DNA of 31,326 bases from a virus, in the IMG/VR virus record IMGVR_UViG_3300033571_012331, positions 1 to 31,326 of that record; one strand, 5' to 3'. This document shows, one piece after another, positions 7,112-14,768 of this stretch. The translations under genes were made by a program, and so were the position numbers. The notes under the pieces were generated by a model. It did no database searches. It was not told the origin of the DNA and was given only the letters and a program-made list of their open reading frames with translations. The first letter of the stretch is position 1. Every line of letters begins with the position of its first letter.

Positions 7112-7151
7112 GGGGTCGCCCTTTTCATGGGGGGCGGCCCCGAACTTTTTT
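7112..7151 (+). terminator. Rho-independent terminator before the capsid gene
   Basis: A 10-bp stem (GGGGTCGCCC at 7112-7121 with GGGCGGCCCC at 7132-7141, one G-T pair) has a 10-base loop. It is followed by GAAC and six T residues (7146-7151). It would end the upstream transcript and separate capsid expression from it. Confidence 0.85.
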
Positions 7152-7162
7152 CACGAAACCGC

Positions 7163-7190
7163 TTGACCAACACGCGGACGGGCGTATCAG
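7163..7190 (+). promoter_or_regulatory. Promoter candidate for the capsid operon (TTGACC-16-TATCAG)
   Basis: TTGACC (7163-7168) and TATCAG (7185-7190) are separated by 16 bases, just after the terminator and 155 bases before the capsid start. The -35 part is also a copy of the TTGACCAACAC motif seen at 11929 and 21565. The -10 match is moderate. Confidence 0.45.
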
Positions 7191-7302
7191 CGAGACAGTA
7201 GGCAGACAACTCCTTGTGAGCCTGTCCTGCGGCAACCAAGGCCGAACGACCCCATCGGGACAATCGGTAGCGCCGAGGACAACAACCACAAACCCGACTG
7301 GC

Positions 7303-7329
7303 CCCGCACGATGCGGGATTAGTCAAAAC
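7303..7329 (+). repeat. Short hairpin followed by GGATTAGTCAAAAC motif, copy 4
   Basis: A perfect 6-bp stem, CCCGCA CGA TGCGGG (7303-7317), runs directly into the motif GGATTAGTCAAAAC (7316-7329). There is no T tract, so this is not an ordinary terminator. It lies just upstream of the AAGGAG ribosome binding site of the capsid gene. It is also the inverted partner of the motif at 7163, about 150 bases away. Confidence 0.6.
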
Positions 7330-7345
7330 CAAGGAGACCAAAATC

Positions 7346-8254
7346 ATGCCTGCCGTTACTCAGATTCCTGAGTTTTTCCCGACAGAGTTCGGGACGAACT
7401 GGGATCACCTCGTCCAGCAAAAGCTCTCCAAGCTCAAGGATTACGTCCTCGTGGATCAAGTCCGGGGCAAGGAGAAGTCTTACAATCAGGTCGGCAGCGT
7501 CGAGATGAGCCGTGTGCTCGTCCGCGCTGGCGACACCACCATCACCGACACCCCGCTGGCCAAGCGCTGGCTGCGTCCGTTCCCGCACGAGAAGGGCGAC
7601 CTCCTCGATCAGTGGGATGCGGAATACCTCGGGGAAATCGCCCTGCCTCAGAGCGAAATCCTCCAGGCCCACGCCGCCGCCTACGCCCGCACGTGCGACC
7701 GCCTCATCATCGAGGCTGCCGTTGGTTCCGCCTTCACCGGCGAGACCGGCACGAACTCCGTCCCGCTTCCTTCCTCGCAGAAAGTCGCCGTGGATTACGT
7801 CGAGTCCGGCAGCACCGCCAACAGCGGCCTCACCATCGCCAAGCTCCGCGCCGCCAAGTTCATCTTGGACGACAACGAGGTGGACGACGAGGACCAGCGG
7901 ATCATCGCTCTGTCGGCCAAGCAACTTCAGGACCTCCTGCGGACGACCGAAGTCACTTCGGCCGACTACAACACGGTCCGGGCGCTGGTGGCCGGTCAGA
8001 TCGACACGTTCCTCGGGTTCAAGTTCCGCCGCGTGAGCAAGAGCTTCTTCGCTTACAACGCGGGAACCGGGGTCCGCAACATCGTCGCCTACGCCAAGAG
8101 CGGCCTGCGTCTCACCGACAGCGGTCGTCGCTCTTACGTGGACATTCGTCCCGACAAGTCCCACGCCCTGCAACTCCGCACGGTCGCGTCCATCGGCGCG
8201 GCTCGCATGGAAGAGGCCAAGGTCGTGGAAATCGCCTGCGACGAAATCCTGTAA
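7346..8254 (+). CDS. Major capsid protein
   Basis: The 302-residue protein builds the icosahedral shell. It lies after the scaffold, behind its own terminator/promoter gap, and has a strong AAGGAG site 9 bases before the ATG. The sequence resembles the phage capsid group typical of temperate podoviruses. It has an N-terminal arm (FFPTEFGTNWDHLVQQKLSKL), an E-loop-like region around TPLAKRWLRPFPHEKGD, then the helix with QSEILQAHAAAYARTCDRLIIEAA. A C-terminal beta region holds RPDKSHALQLRTVASIGAARMEE. The good ribosome site and isolated transcription fit a highly expressed structural gene. Confidence 0.9.
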   Translation: MPAVTQIPEFFPTEFGTNWDHLVQQKLSKLKDYVLVDQVRGKEKSYNQVGSVEMSRVLVRAGDTTITDTPLAKRWLRPFPHEKGDLLDQWDAEYLGEIALPQSEILQAHAAAYARTCDRLIIEAAVGSAFTGETGTNSVPLPSSQKVAVDYVESGSTANSGLTIAKLRAAKFILDDNEVDDEDQRIIALSAKQLQDLLRTTEVTSADYNTVRALVAGQIDTFLGFKFRRVSKSFFAYNAGTGVRNIVAYAKSGLRLTDSGRRSYVDIRPDKSHALQLRTVASIGAARMEEAKVVEIACDEIL

Positions 8255-8278
8255 CCTGAACCAAGGAGGAAACACACC

Positions 8279-8746
8279 ATGCCTACGTTCTACGCCAGTC
8301 TCGCACCCGAGACCCAAACCGTCCGCAACCTGCTTCCGGCTACCGATGTCCGTGGCGATATCCGCTTTGCGGAATCCGTCTACACGGCCACCGGCACCGA
8401 GGCGGCTTCGGGCGACAACATCAACGTCTGCATGCTCCCGGTCGGAGCGCAGGTCATTCCCGAACTGTCCACGGTCGCCAACGAGGCGAGCATGGGCGGA
8501 TCAGCTTTGGCCATCCCGACCCTCGGAGACGCACTTGACGCTGACCGTTACAGCGCAACCTCGATCACCGTGCATTCCAGCAATGCCGCGATTGTCGCCG
8601 TTACGCCGAACATCGGGGCCTCGGTCATCCCGCGGTTCACGATCACGGAAGCGACCCGCACGGTCGTTGCTGCGTTCACCCGCACCAACGCGATGACAGC
8701 AGGAAAGAAAATCCTGTTCCGCATCGCCTACAAGCTCGGCCACTAA
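8279..8746 (+). CDS. Capsid-adjacent structural protein (decoration-like)
   Basis: The 155-residue product directly follows the capsid gene with its own strong AAGGAGG site. Short beta-strand-rich blocks alternate with Ser/Thr/Ala loops (RYSATSITVHSSNAAIVAV, then SVIPRFTITEA), and the C-terminus is KKILFRIAYKLGH. Small beta-rich proteins at this place are often head decoration or stabilising proteins; I do not recognise a specific family. A perfect hairpin at 8762 follows, suggesting that capsid and this gene form one transcript. Confidence 0.6.
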   Translation: MPTFYASLAPETQTVRNLLPATDVRGDIRFAESVYTATGTEAASGDNINVCMLPVGAQVIPELSTVANEASMGGSALAIPTLGDALDADRYSATSITVHSSNAAIVAVTPNIGASVIPRFTITEATRTVVAAFTRTNAMTAGKKILFRIAYKLGH

Positions 8747-8761
8747 GCCGGGGGAGTCACA

Positions 8762-8791
8762 AGAGCGCCCTGCCACCGTGCGGGGCGCTCT
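8762..8791 (+). terminator. Hairpin after the capsid genes
   Basis: A perfect 9-bp stem (AGAGCGCCC at 8762-8770 with GGGCGCTCT at 8783-8791) has a 12-base loop and no clear T tract. It could slow transcription or protect the 3' end of the abundant capsid mRNA and give partial readthrough into the tail genes. Confidence 0.6.
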
Positions 8792-8811
8792 AGCCTCTCC
8801 CGAATTATCCC

Positions 8812-9408
8812 ATGGCCGACGAAACCAGCATCGCCAACCTTGCGCTCGCCAAGCTCGGGATTGACCCGATCATGGCGCTGACTGACGCGAGCAAGCCCGC
8901 GCAATACTGCAAGCGGTTCTACGAGGAGACGCGCGACGAAGTGCTGTCCGCCCATCGGTGGAACTTCGCCATGAAGCGGGCGACCCTCAACCGCCTTGCC
9001 ACCGCCCCGGCCAGCGAGTGGGCATTTGCTTACCAGCTTCCGGCCGACTGCCTGCGCATCCTGCAACTCAACGGCTACGAGCAGGCCGAGCAGGTCGGGA
9101 CGTTCTCCGTCGAAGGCCGCGCGCTTTTCACCGACCACGACACGGCGGCCGTCCGCTACATCGGGCGGGTCGAAGATGCGGCTGCGTGGCCGCCGCTATT
9201 CATTGACGCGCTGGCTACCAAGCTGGCGGCCAAGATCGCGGCCCCGCTGACCGGCAGCCGCACGGCGGCCAACGAAATGCTTTCCCTGTATGCGTCTTTG
9301 ACCGGCCCGCAAGCGCGGCTGGCCGACGTGTTCGAGGGCAACCCGAAACGAAAACCAGCGTGGGCGCTGTCCTCCTTGGTGGCTGCCCGACATGGCGGCC
9401 ATGCCTAA
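8812..9408 (+). CDS. Tail adaptor (T7 gp11-like tail tubular protein A)
   Basis: The 198-residue protein links the portal to the tail nozzle. Hallmarks are the N-terminal ADETSIANLALAKLGIDPI, a helical bundle with CKRFYEETRDEVLSAHRWNFAMKRATL, a beta insertion containing YQLPADCLRILQLNG, and the late segment AAWPPLFIDALATKLAAKIA. Length and order match gp11-like adaptors. Its 3' end overlaps the nozzle gene by 17 bases. Confidence 0.88.
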   Translation: MADETSIANLALAKLGIDPIMALTDASKPAQYCKRFYEETRDEVLSAHRWNFAMKRATLNRLATAPASEWAFAYQLPADCLRILQLNGYEQAEQVGTFSVEGRALFTDHDTAAVRYIGRVEDAAAWPPLFIDALATKLAAKIAAPLTGSRTAANEMLSLYASLTGPQARLADVFEGNPKRKPAWALSSLVAARHGGHA

Positions 9409-11932
9409 CATCCTCCTGACCAGCTTTAACGCAGGCGAGTTGTCCCCGATGATGGACAGCCGCAGCGACATCCCGAAGTATGCCAGCGGGTGCAGGCGGC
9501 TTGAGAACATGCTCGTGACGCCGCACGGTGGCGTCTATCGGCGGCCAGGGACGGAATACCTCGGGACGGCCAAGCACGCCAACCGCCGCGCCCGGCTCAT
9601 CGGGTTCAACTTCTCGACTTCGACCCGATTCGTTTTGGAGTTCGGGCACCAATACTTGCGCGTCTGGGGCAATGGCGTCCCGGTCGAATCCTCGCCCGGC
9701 GTGCCGCTTGAAGTCGCCACGCCCTACGACGAGGCGCATCTGCGCGAATTGCAGACCGTGCAGATCAACGATGTCCTCTACATCGCGCACAGCGACTATG
9801 CCGTGCGCAAGCTGACCCGGCTTGCCGATGACGACTGGACGCTGGCCGAAGTGGCGTGGACCTATCCGCCGACCGTGGACCTCGACCCGGAAGACCAAGA
9901 GATCACGGCCAGCGCCAACACCGGGGCAATCACCCTGACCAGCGCGTCGGGCATGTTCACGGCGGCCGATGTCGGGACGGAACTGGTCCTGTCCTTCCGC
10001 AAGGATGCGGTTTTTGTCGAGGGCAGCATCAACGCAAATGCCTACTGGGGCGTCTTGCCGCTTGGTCAGAATGCCGACTGGGATTTTCAGACGACCGGCA
10101 CGTGGGACGCCACGGTGTCCATCTTGCGCAAGACCCCGGCTGAAATGGCCAAGCTGTCCAAGACGACGGCCGTCGCGGTCACGCGCAGCGGGACCACGGC
10201 CACGGCGACCATTACCGGCCACGGGTGGACGAATGGCGACACGGTTCTTTTCATCGGTGCGGCACCGTTCGGCGCGTCGGCGGGCGAGGCCAAGACAATC
10301 ACAGTCCTCGATGCCAACACGTTCACCTACACCGTGGCCAACTCAGGGGCGACCAGCGGGACGGTCGAGGCGCACAACGTCACCAAGATGGAGAACGTTC
10401 GGACCTACAACTCGAACGGCGACCGCAACATTACCGGCAGCGGGACACAGCCCGAGGCAACGCAATTCTTGGTCCGGGTGAGCAACTACACGAGCAACAC
10501 TAACGCCAAGTTCGTGCTCGAAAGCCGCGACTACCTCGAGACCGGCCGCGTGCGCGTGGATGCCGTCGCCAGCGCGACCAGCGCGACCGCCACGGTGCTT
10601 GATTACCTCGGCAAATGGACAGGGAGCAGGCAAAGCGTGACGGCCGCACAGACGGCATTCTGTGCGAAATACGGCTATGCCCGGACGGTGGCCGTGCACG
10701 AGCAGCGGCTGTGCTTCGCCGGGACCAACGGGAAGCCTCAAAACATTTGGTGCTCGGTGACGAACGACTTCGAGAACTTCAAGCTCGGAGTGGCCGCCGA
10801 CGACGCCATGCAATTCACCATTGCGGCCAGCGAGGGCAACCGGATCAACTGGCTGTATTCGCAAAAGCTCCTCATGCTCGGCACCAGCGGCGACGAGTGG
10901 ACGATTGGTGCGGCCGACGCAGCCGGGGCATTCTCGGCGACCAACGTCCAGGTGAAGCGGCAAGCGGGCTACGGCTCGAAATACATGCGCGCCGTGCTCA
11001 TCAGCGACATCCTGCTTTTCGTGCAGCGGCAAGGGCGCAAGTTGCGCGAGTGGGTCTATAACTTCGACCGCGACGGCTACGTTGCGCCCGACTTGACCGT
11101 CCTCGCCGAGCACGTGACCAAGGGCGAGATTCAAGAAATTGCCTACAGCCAGCATCCAAGCGCGGTCGTCTGGGGGATTCGTGGCGACGGGCAGCTTGTC
11201 GGCATGACCTACGAGCGCGACCAAGAGGTGATTGGCTGGCACCGGCACACGACGCAGGGCGAGTTTGAAAGCGTGGCCACCATCTACGGGCTCAATGGCG
11301 GGGATGATGAGGTGTGGACCATCGTCAAGCGCACGGTCAACGGGGCGACGGTGCGCTATGTCGAACGTCTGCGGCCGGACTGGCGGGATGCCTACGAAAG
11401 CGAGACACAAGACGATTGGTGGTTTCTCGACTCGGCCAAGCGCTACAGCGGCACGGCCACGACCACAATCACCGGACTCGGGCACCTTGAGGGGCTGACC
11501 GTCGCCGTGCTGGCTGACGGTGCCGGGCGGGCCGATGCGGTTGTCTCGGGCGGTCAGATTGTCCTCGACCGTGCGGCCAGCAAGGTGCTGGTCGGGCTGG
11601 CCTACGACAGCGTTTTGCAACCAATGAAGGTGGTTTACGAGGATCGCGTCGGCACGACGCGCGGGCGCAATCTGCGGATCAACCGCATCGTCGCCAGCAT
11701 CTACAAGAGCACGAGCGGGCAATTTTCGACCAACGGAACCGAGTGGCTTGAGTTCTACGGCCGCGATTTCACCGACCCGATGGATGCGCCGCCGCCCGTT
11801 TTCTCGGGCGAGAAGGAAGTTGTCGGCGCAGGCGGCTACGCCTTGGACGCGGCCATCATCCTGCGGCAGAACCGCCCGTTTCCGTTCACCGTGCGGTCGC
11901 TGGTCATCAAGCTCGATGCTCATGGGGATTGA
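9392..11932 (+). CDS. Tail nozzle (T7 gp12-like tail tubular protein B)
   Basis: The 846-residue protein is the hexameric tip of the short tail. The N-terminus carries the family pattern LTSFNAGELSP, then ASGCRRLENMLVTPHGGVYRRPGTEYL. Beta-rich propeller-like sequence follows, with AVHEQRLCFAGTNGKPQNIWCS and YERDQEVIGWHRHTTQGEFES typical of this group. Residues about 255-330 look like an inserted beta-sandwich resembling FCCH-like domains (ATITGHGWTNGDTVLFIG, then LDANTFTYTVANSGATSG). An in-frame ATG at 9401 (MPNILLTS) is an equally good start. It overlaps the adaptor gene. Confidence 0.88.
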   Translation: MAAMPNILLTSFNAGELSPMMDSRSDIPKYASGCRRLENMLVTPHGGVYRRPGTEYLGTAKHANRRARLIGFNFSTSTRFVLEFGHQYLRVWGNGVPVESSPGVPLEVATPYDEAHLRELQTVQINDVLYIAHSDYAVRKLTRLADDDWTLAEVAWTYPPTVDLDPEDQEITASANTGAITLTSASGMFTAADVGTELVLSFRKDAVFVEGSINANAYWGVLPLGQNADWDFQTTGTWDATVSILRKTPAEMAKLSKTTAVAVTRSGTTATATITGHGWTNGDTVLFIGAAPFGASAGEAKTITVLDANTFTYTVANSGATSGTVEAHNVTKMENVRTYNSNGDRNITGSGTQPEATQFLVRVSNYTSNTNAKFVLESRDYLETGRVRVDAVASATSATATVLDYLGKWTGSRQSVTAAQTAFCAKYGYARTVAVHEQRLCFAGTNGKPQNIWCSVTNDFENFKLGVAADDAMQFTIAASEGNRINWLYSQKLLMLGTSGDEWTIGAADAAGAFSATNVQVKRQAGYGSKYMRAVLISDILLFVQRQGRKLREWVYNFDRDGYVAPDLTVLAEHVTKGEIQEIAYSQHPSAVVWGIRGDGQLVGMTYERDQEVIGWHRHTTQGEFESVATIYGLNGGDDEVWTIVKRTVNGATVRYVERLRPDWRDAYESETQDDWWFLDSAKRYSGTATTTITGLGHLEGLTVAVLADGAGRADAVVSGGQIVLDRAASKVLVGLAYDSVLQPMKVVYEDRVGTTRGRNLRINRIVASIYKSTSGQFSTNGTEWLEFYGRDFTDPMDAPPPVFSGEKEVVGAGGYALDAAIILRQNRPFPFTVRSLVIKLDAHGD

Positions 11933-11940
11933 CCAACGCG
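11929..11940 (+). repeat. TTGACCAACGCG boundary motif
   Basis: TTGACCAACGCG overlaps the stop of the nozzle gene and lies 25 bases before the next start. It shares 10 of 12 positions with TTGACCAACACG at 7163. No matching -10 hexamer is evident at normal spacing. Confidence 0.5.
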
Positions 11941-11964
11941 CGAACTGAATAAACTGAGACGACC

Positions 11965-12816
11965 ATGGAACCGATTACGGCAACACTGGCAGCCCTGAGC
12001 ATCGGATCGAGCGTAGGCGGCTCGCTCATGTCGTTCTTCGGCGGCCAGCAAGCCGCGGGTGCGGCCGATGCGTCGGCCGACTACAACCGGGCCATCGAGG
12101 AGCAAAATGCGATGCTCTCGAAGTATTCCGCGCTCTACCAGACGAGCATTGCCAAGACGCAAAGCGAGATTGCCAAGATCGCGGCAGAATCGAGCTACAG
12201 CCTGCAAATGCTCAATGCGGGCCAGTATGAAAGCGATGCCACGCGCGCGGTGGCCGAGGCGGAGGTCAACGCCCGGATCCGCGAGAACGACGCGGCCAAG
12301 ATCGAGTTCGAGGCACGCGAGACCGGGCGACGGATGCGGGAAGAGAACGAGCGCATCATGGGCGCGACCCGTGCCGCCTACGGCAAAGCGGGGGTCGTCG
12401 GATCGTCCGGCAGCCCGCTGGTTGCCATGGCCGACAGCGCGGGCAAGTTGCAACTGGCTGTCTCGGATATGTTCTATCAGGCCGACAGCGAGCGTTCGGC
12501 GGCCTTCCGCGAAGCCGCGCTTGCCCGCTACGAGGGCAACACGCTGGCCACGCAACTGCGCAATACGGCCAGCGTGACGCGCTACGAAGCCGGATTCAGC
12601 CTGCTTGATGCGGCCGTCGAGACCTACAACCAGAGCGCCTTGGACTTCCAAGGCCGCATGGTCAACATGGGCTATCAGGGCGACCTCAACACGGCCGCGG
12701 CCAACTACAGCGCAGGCAAGGCGCAAGGGGACGCCTTGCGGATTGGCAGCTACGGCAGCCTTCTCGGCGGTGCCACGGAAACGGCGTTTTCCGCCTACAA
12801 GATTTTCGGCAAATGA
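11965..12816 (+). CDS. Internal virion / ejection protein (gp14-like)
   Basis: The 283-residue product opens with a hydrophobic, glycine- and serine-rich helix (TATLAALSIGSSVGGSLMSFFGG). Long alanine- and glutamate-rich helices follow, with MREENERIMGATRAAYGKAGVVGSSGSPLVAMADSA in the middle. This is the usual pattern for gp14-type core proteins, which leave the particle first and form a channel in the outer envelope during DNA entry. The order adaptor, nozzle, gp14-like, gp15-like, gp16-like is the same as in T7. It ends with an ATGA overlap with the next gene. Confidence 0.8.
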   Translation: MEPITATLAALSIGSSVGGSLMSFFGGQQAAGAADASADYNRAIEEQNAMLSKYSALYQTSIAKTQSEIAKIAAESSYSLQMLNAGQYESDATRAVAEAEVNARIRENDAAKIEFEARETGRRMREENERIMGATRAAYGKAGVVGSSGSPLVAMADSAGKLQLAVSDMFYQADSERSAAFREAALARYEGNTLATQLRNTASVTRYEAGFSLLDAAVETYNQSALDFQGRMVNMGYQGDLNTAAANYSAGKAQGDALRIGSYGSLLGGATETAFSAYKIFGK

Positions 12817-14768
12817 GCATCCCTATTGCACAAATCCCGAACGCGCCGAAGACCGGGCTTACTCAGTTGAGCCAGTTTCGCGGCGGGGCAACGCCATTCA
12901 ACCCGTCAGCCGGGCCGCAGGCCGACCTTGGCATGGCCGCGTCGGCGCTCGGCAACGTGGATTCGCTTTTGCAGCAGCCAGGGCAGGACTCGGATGCGTT
13001 TGGCGGGGCGACCGCGGAGGCGCTGGCACGGTTCGGGGATTCTGGCGTGCGAGCGGCTGCCGTCATGGCTGATTGGAACCTGTCCATGACACGGGCGAAC
13101 GACGAGGGGAACCTCGCGCGGGCCGACCGGCTTGTCACCGAGGCGCGCGCGGCGCATGAAGTCGAGGCGTCCCGGCTGCCGCCCGACCAACACCTTTCCT
13201 CGTGGAACGAGAAGTATCTGCCCAAGCTTGAAAAGCAGCTCGAGGAAATCCCGCTGTCGAGTGCTGGCCGCGCGCGGTTCTCGGCATGGTGGGAGCCGAC
13301 GAAGGCAAAGGTTGGCGCGGACATCTGGACCAGCAGCAACAAGGCGGTCATTGACAATGGGCGGCTTGAACTGAGCAACGCCCATTCTCGCGCCATGCTG
13401 GAAGGGCGCTACGAAGATGCCGCGGGGATCGAGGCGCGAGGCGTCGGGGCCATGTTGTTCTCGCCGGAAGAGGCGGGGGCGATGGCTGTAAAGCGCGAAC
13501 ATTCGATGAAGTGGTCCACGGTCGAGCAGGCGCTCATGCAAGATTCCGAGTTCAAGATTTACGAAGACGTGCGGCAAGCCGTCGAGACCGGCACGGAAAG
13601 CAAGTTGCTGCCGAACTTTTCGCCGATGGAGCGGCAGCGGGTGCTTGAACAAGCGCGGCAGATTCGTCGCGTGCGGCAGGCCGAGACGCACCAAGACGGG
13701 CTTGAAAAGGTGCTGACCGCGCAATTCCGAGACGAGGACGAGATTCAGGCCACCTACCAGGGCAAGCTGGCGCAAGAGGACATCAACAGCCTCAAGTCAG
13801 CATTTCAGCAGACGCCCGACCAGATCGAGCGACGGCTGTCGTTCGCCCCGGCGATTCAGACGATGATCAACGCCTACGACCCGACCGACGACCCGGACGG
13901 GACCAAGGCGAGCCACGTCAGGCGTTACATTCATGCGCTGCCGTCCGGCCACCAGCAGCAATACAGCGAGCAGTTGACGCAGAAAATCCGCGACAACAAG
14001 CCCGAGCCACCCGTTGCCGCGAAGATGATCCGCGAGCAGATGAAGAAAGAATTTGAAGCCGGGAAGTTTGGCGCGTTCAAGGTGGACAAAGACACCGGGC
14101 TTCCCAAAGACCCCGCGGCCTACTCGGCGGCGCTGGAATCGTTTTCCCGAGAAGCCACGGCATTCGAGAACTGGATCAAGCGCAACAAAGACGCGACCGA
14201 CACGGAAGTCATCGCCGAGGCCAACCGCATCCGCACGGAAAGCATCATGCAGGACGTGGCGGACGGCAAAAAGCCCGCACGCTCGGCCGGGTTTGTCCCA
14301 CCGTCGCCGGAAGCGATTCAGCGCGACTTGGACCGCCGCCGCCAAGAGCGGGAGCGCCAGCGGGCTACACAGCCCCCGGACCAGTCCAACGCTGCGCCTG
14401 GCGGAATTCAGGGGCGCTACGTCGAGGGCAACATCGGGCCGACATCCACCGGGCCGCACTTCGACATCAAGCGCGCCGACCGTGGACGATGGGACCGGGA
14501 TGCGCTGGATCAATACGTCCGGGTGGACGGCAACCCGCTGTCATCCGGCCGCACAGTCGGCGGCGGGGTGTATGGTGCGCCACGCAGCTACGGGACTCAT
14601 CGCGGATGGGATTTTGCCTTTGGCGGCGGGACCGTCCTGACCCTCACCAACGGGGCCGTGTGGCTGGATTCGCGGCCGACGCGCCACGGCGACAAGGCGA
14701 GATTCCAAACACCGGACGGGCACATTTACGAAATCCTTCACGGCCAGTTCGAGCAGGAGGATGCCTAA
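12813..14768 (+). CDS. Internal virion protein (gp15-like) with C-terminal M23-like domain
   Basis: The 651-residue protein is a helical ejection-type protein over residues 1-520, rich in charged helices such as the stretch beginning FRDEDEIQATYQGKLAQEDI. A low-complexity linker follows around 500-530. The last 80 residues resemble an M23/LytM peptidoglycan peptidase fold: THRGWDFAFGGGTVLTL with His596 and Asp600 of the HxxxD motif, then DGHIYEILHG near the end. The second zinc motif is normally HxH, but here the first His is Ile641 while His643 remains, so activity is uncertain. Such a domain would help the particle cross the cell wall. Confidence 0.75.
   Translation: MSIPIAQIPNAPKTGLTQLSQFRGGATPFNPSAGPQADLGMAASALGNVDSLLQQPGQDSDAFGGATAEALARFGDSGVRAAAVMADWNLSMTRANDEGNLARADRLVTEARAAHEVEASRLPPDQHLSSWNEKYLPKLEKQLEEIPLSSAGRARFSAWWEPTKAKVGADIWTSSNKAVIDNGRLELSNAHSRAMLEGRYEDAAGIEARGVGAMLFSPEEAGAMAVKREHSMKWSTVEQALMQDSEFKIYEDVRQAVETGTESKLLPNFSPMERQRVLEQARQIRRVRQAETHQDGLEKVLTAQFRDEDEIQATYQGKLAQEDINSLKSAFQQTPDQIERRLSFAPAIQTMINAYDPTDDPDGTKASHVRRYIHALPSGHQQQYSEQLTQKIRDNKPEPPVAAKMIREQMKKEFEAGKFGAFKVDKDTGLPKDPAAYSAALESFSREATAFENWIKRNKDATDTEVIAEANRIRTESIMQDVADGKKPARSAGFVPPSPEAIQRDLDRRRQERERQRATQPPDQSNAAPGGIQGRYVEGNIGPTSTGPHFDIKRADRGRWDRDALDQYVRVDGNPLSSGRTVGGGVYGAPRSYGTHRGWDFAFGGGTVLTLTNGAVWLDSRPTRHGDKARFQTPDGHIYEILHGQFEQEDA

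Noticed and set aside
7163-7329. Small mobile element with inverted ends
   Set aside because: The ends resemble each other, but the same motif occurs elsewhere without any shared interior, and there is no target duplication or transposase.
10343-11923. Long open frame on the minus strand (526 codons)
   Set aside because: It lies opposite the tail nozzle gene and is a GC-rich mirror frame with no recognisable motifs. The same holds for the long minus frame at 16707-18356.
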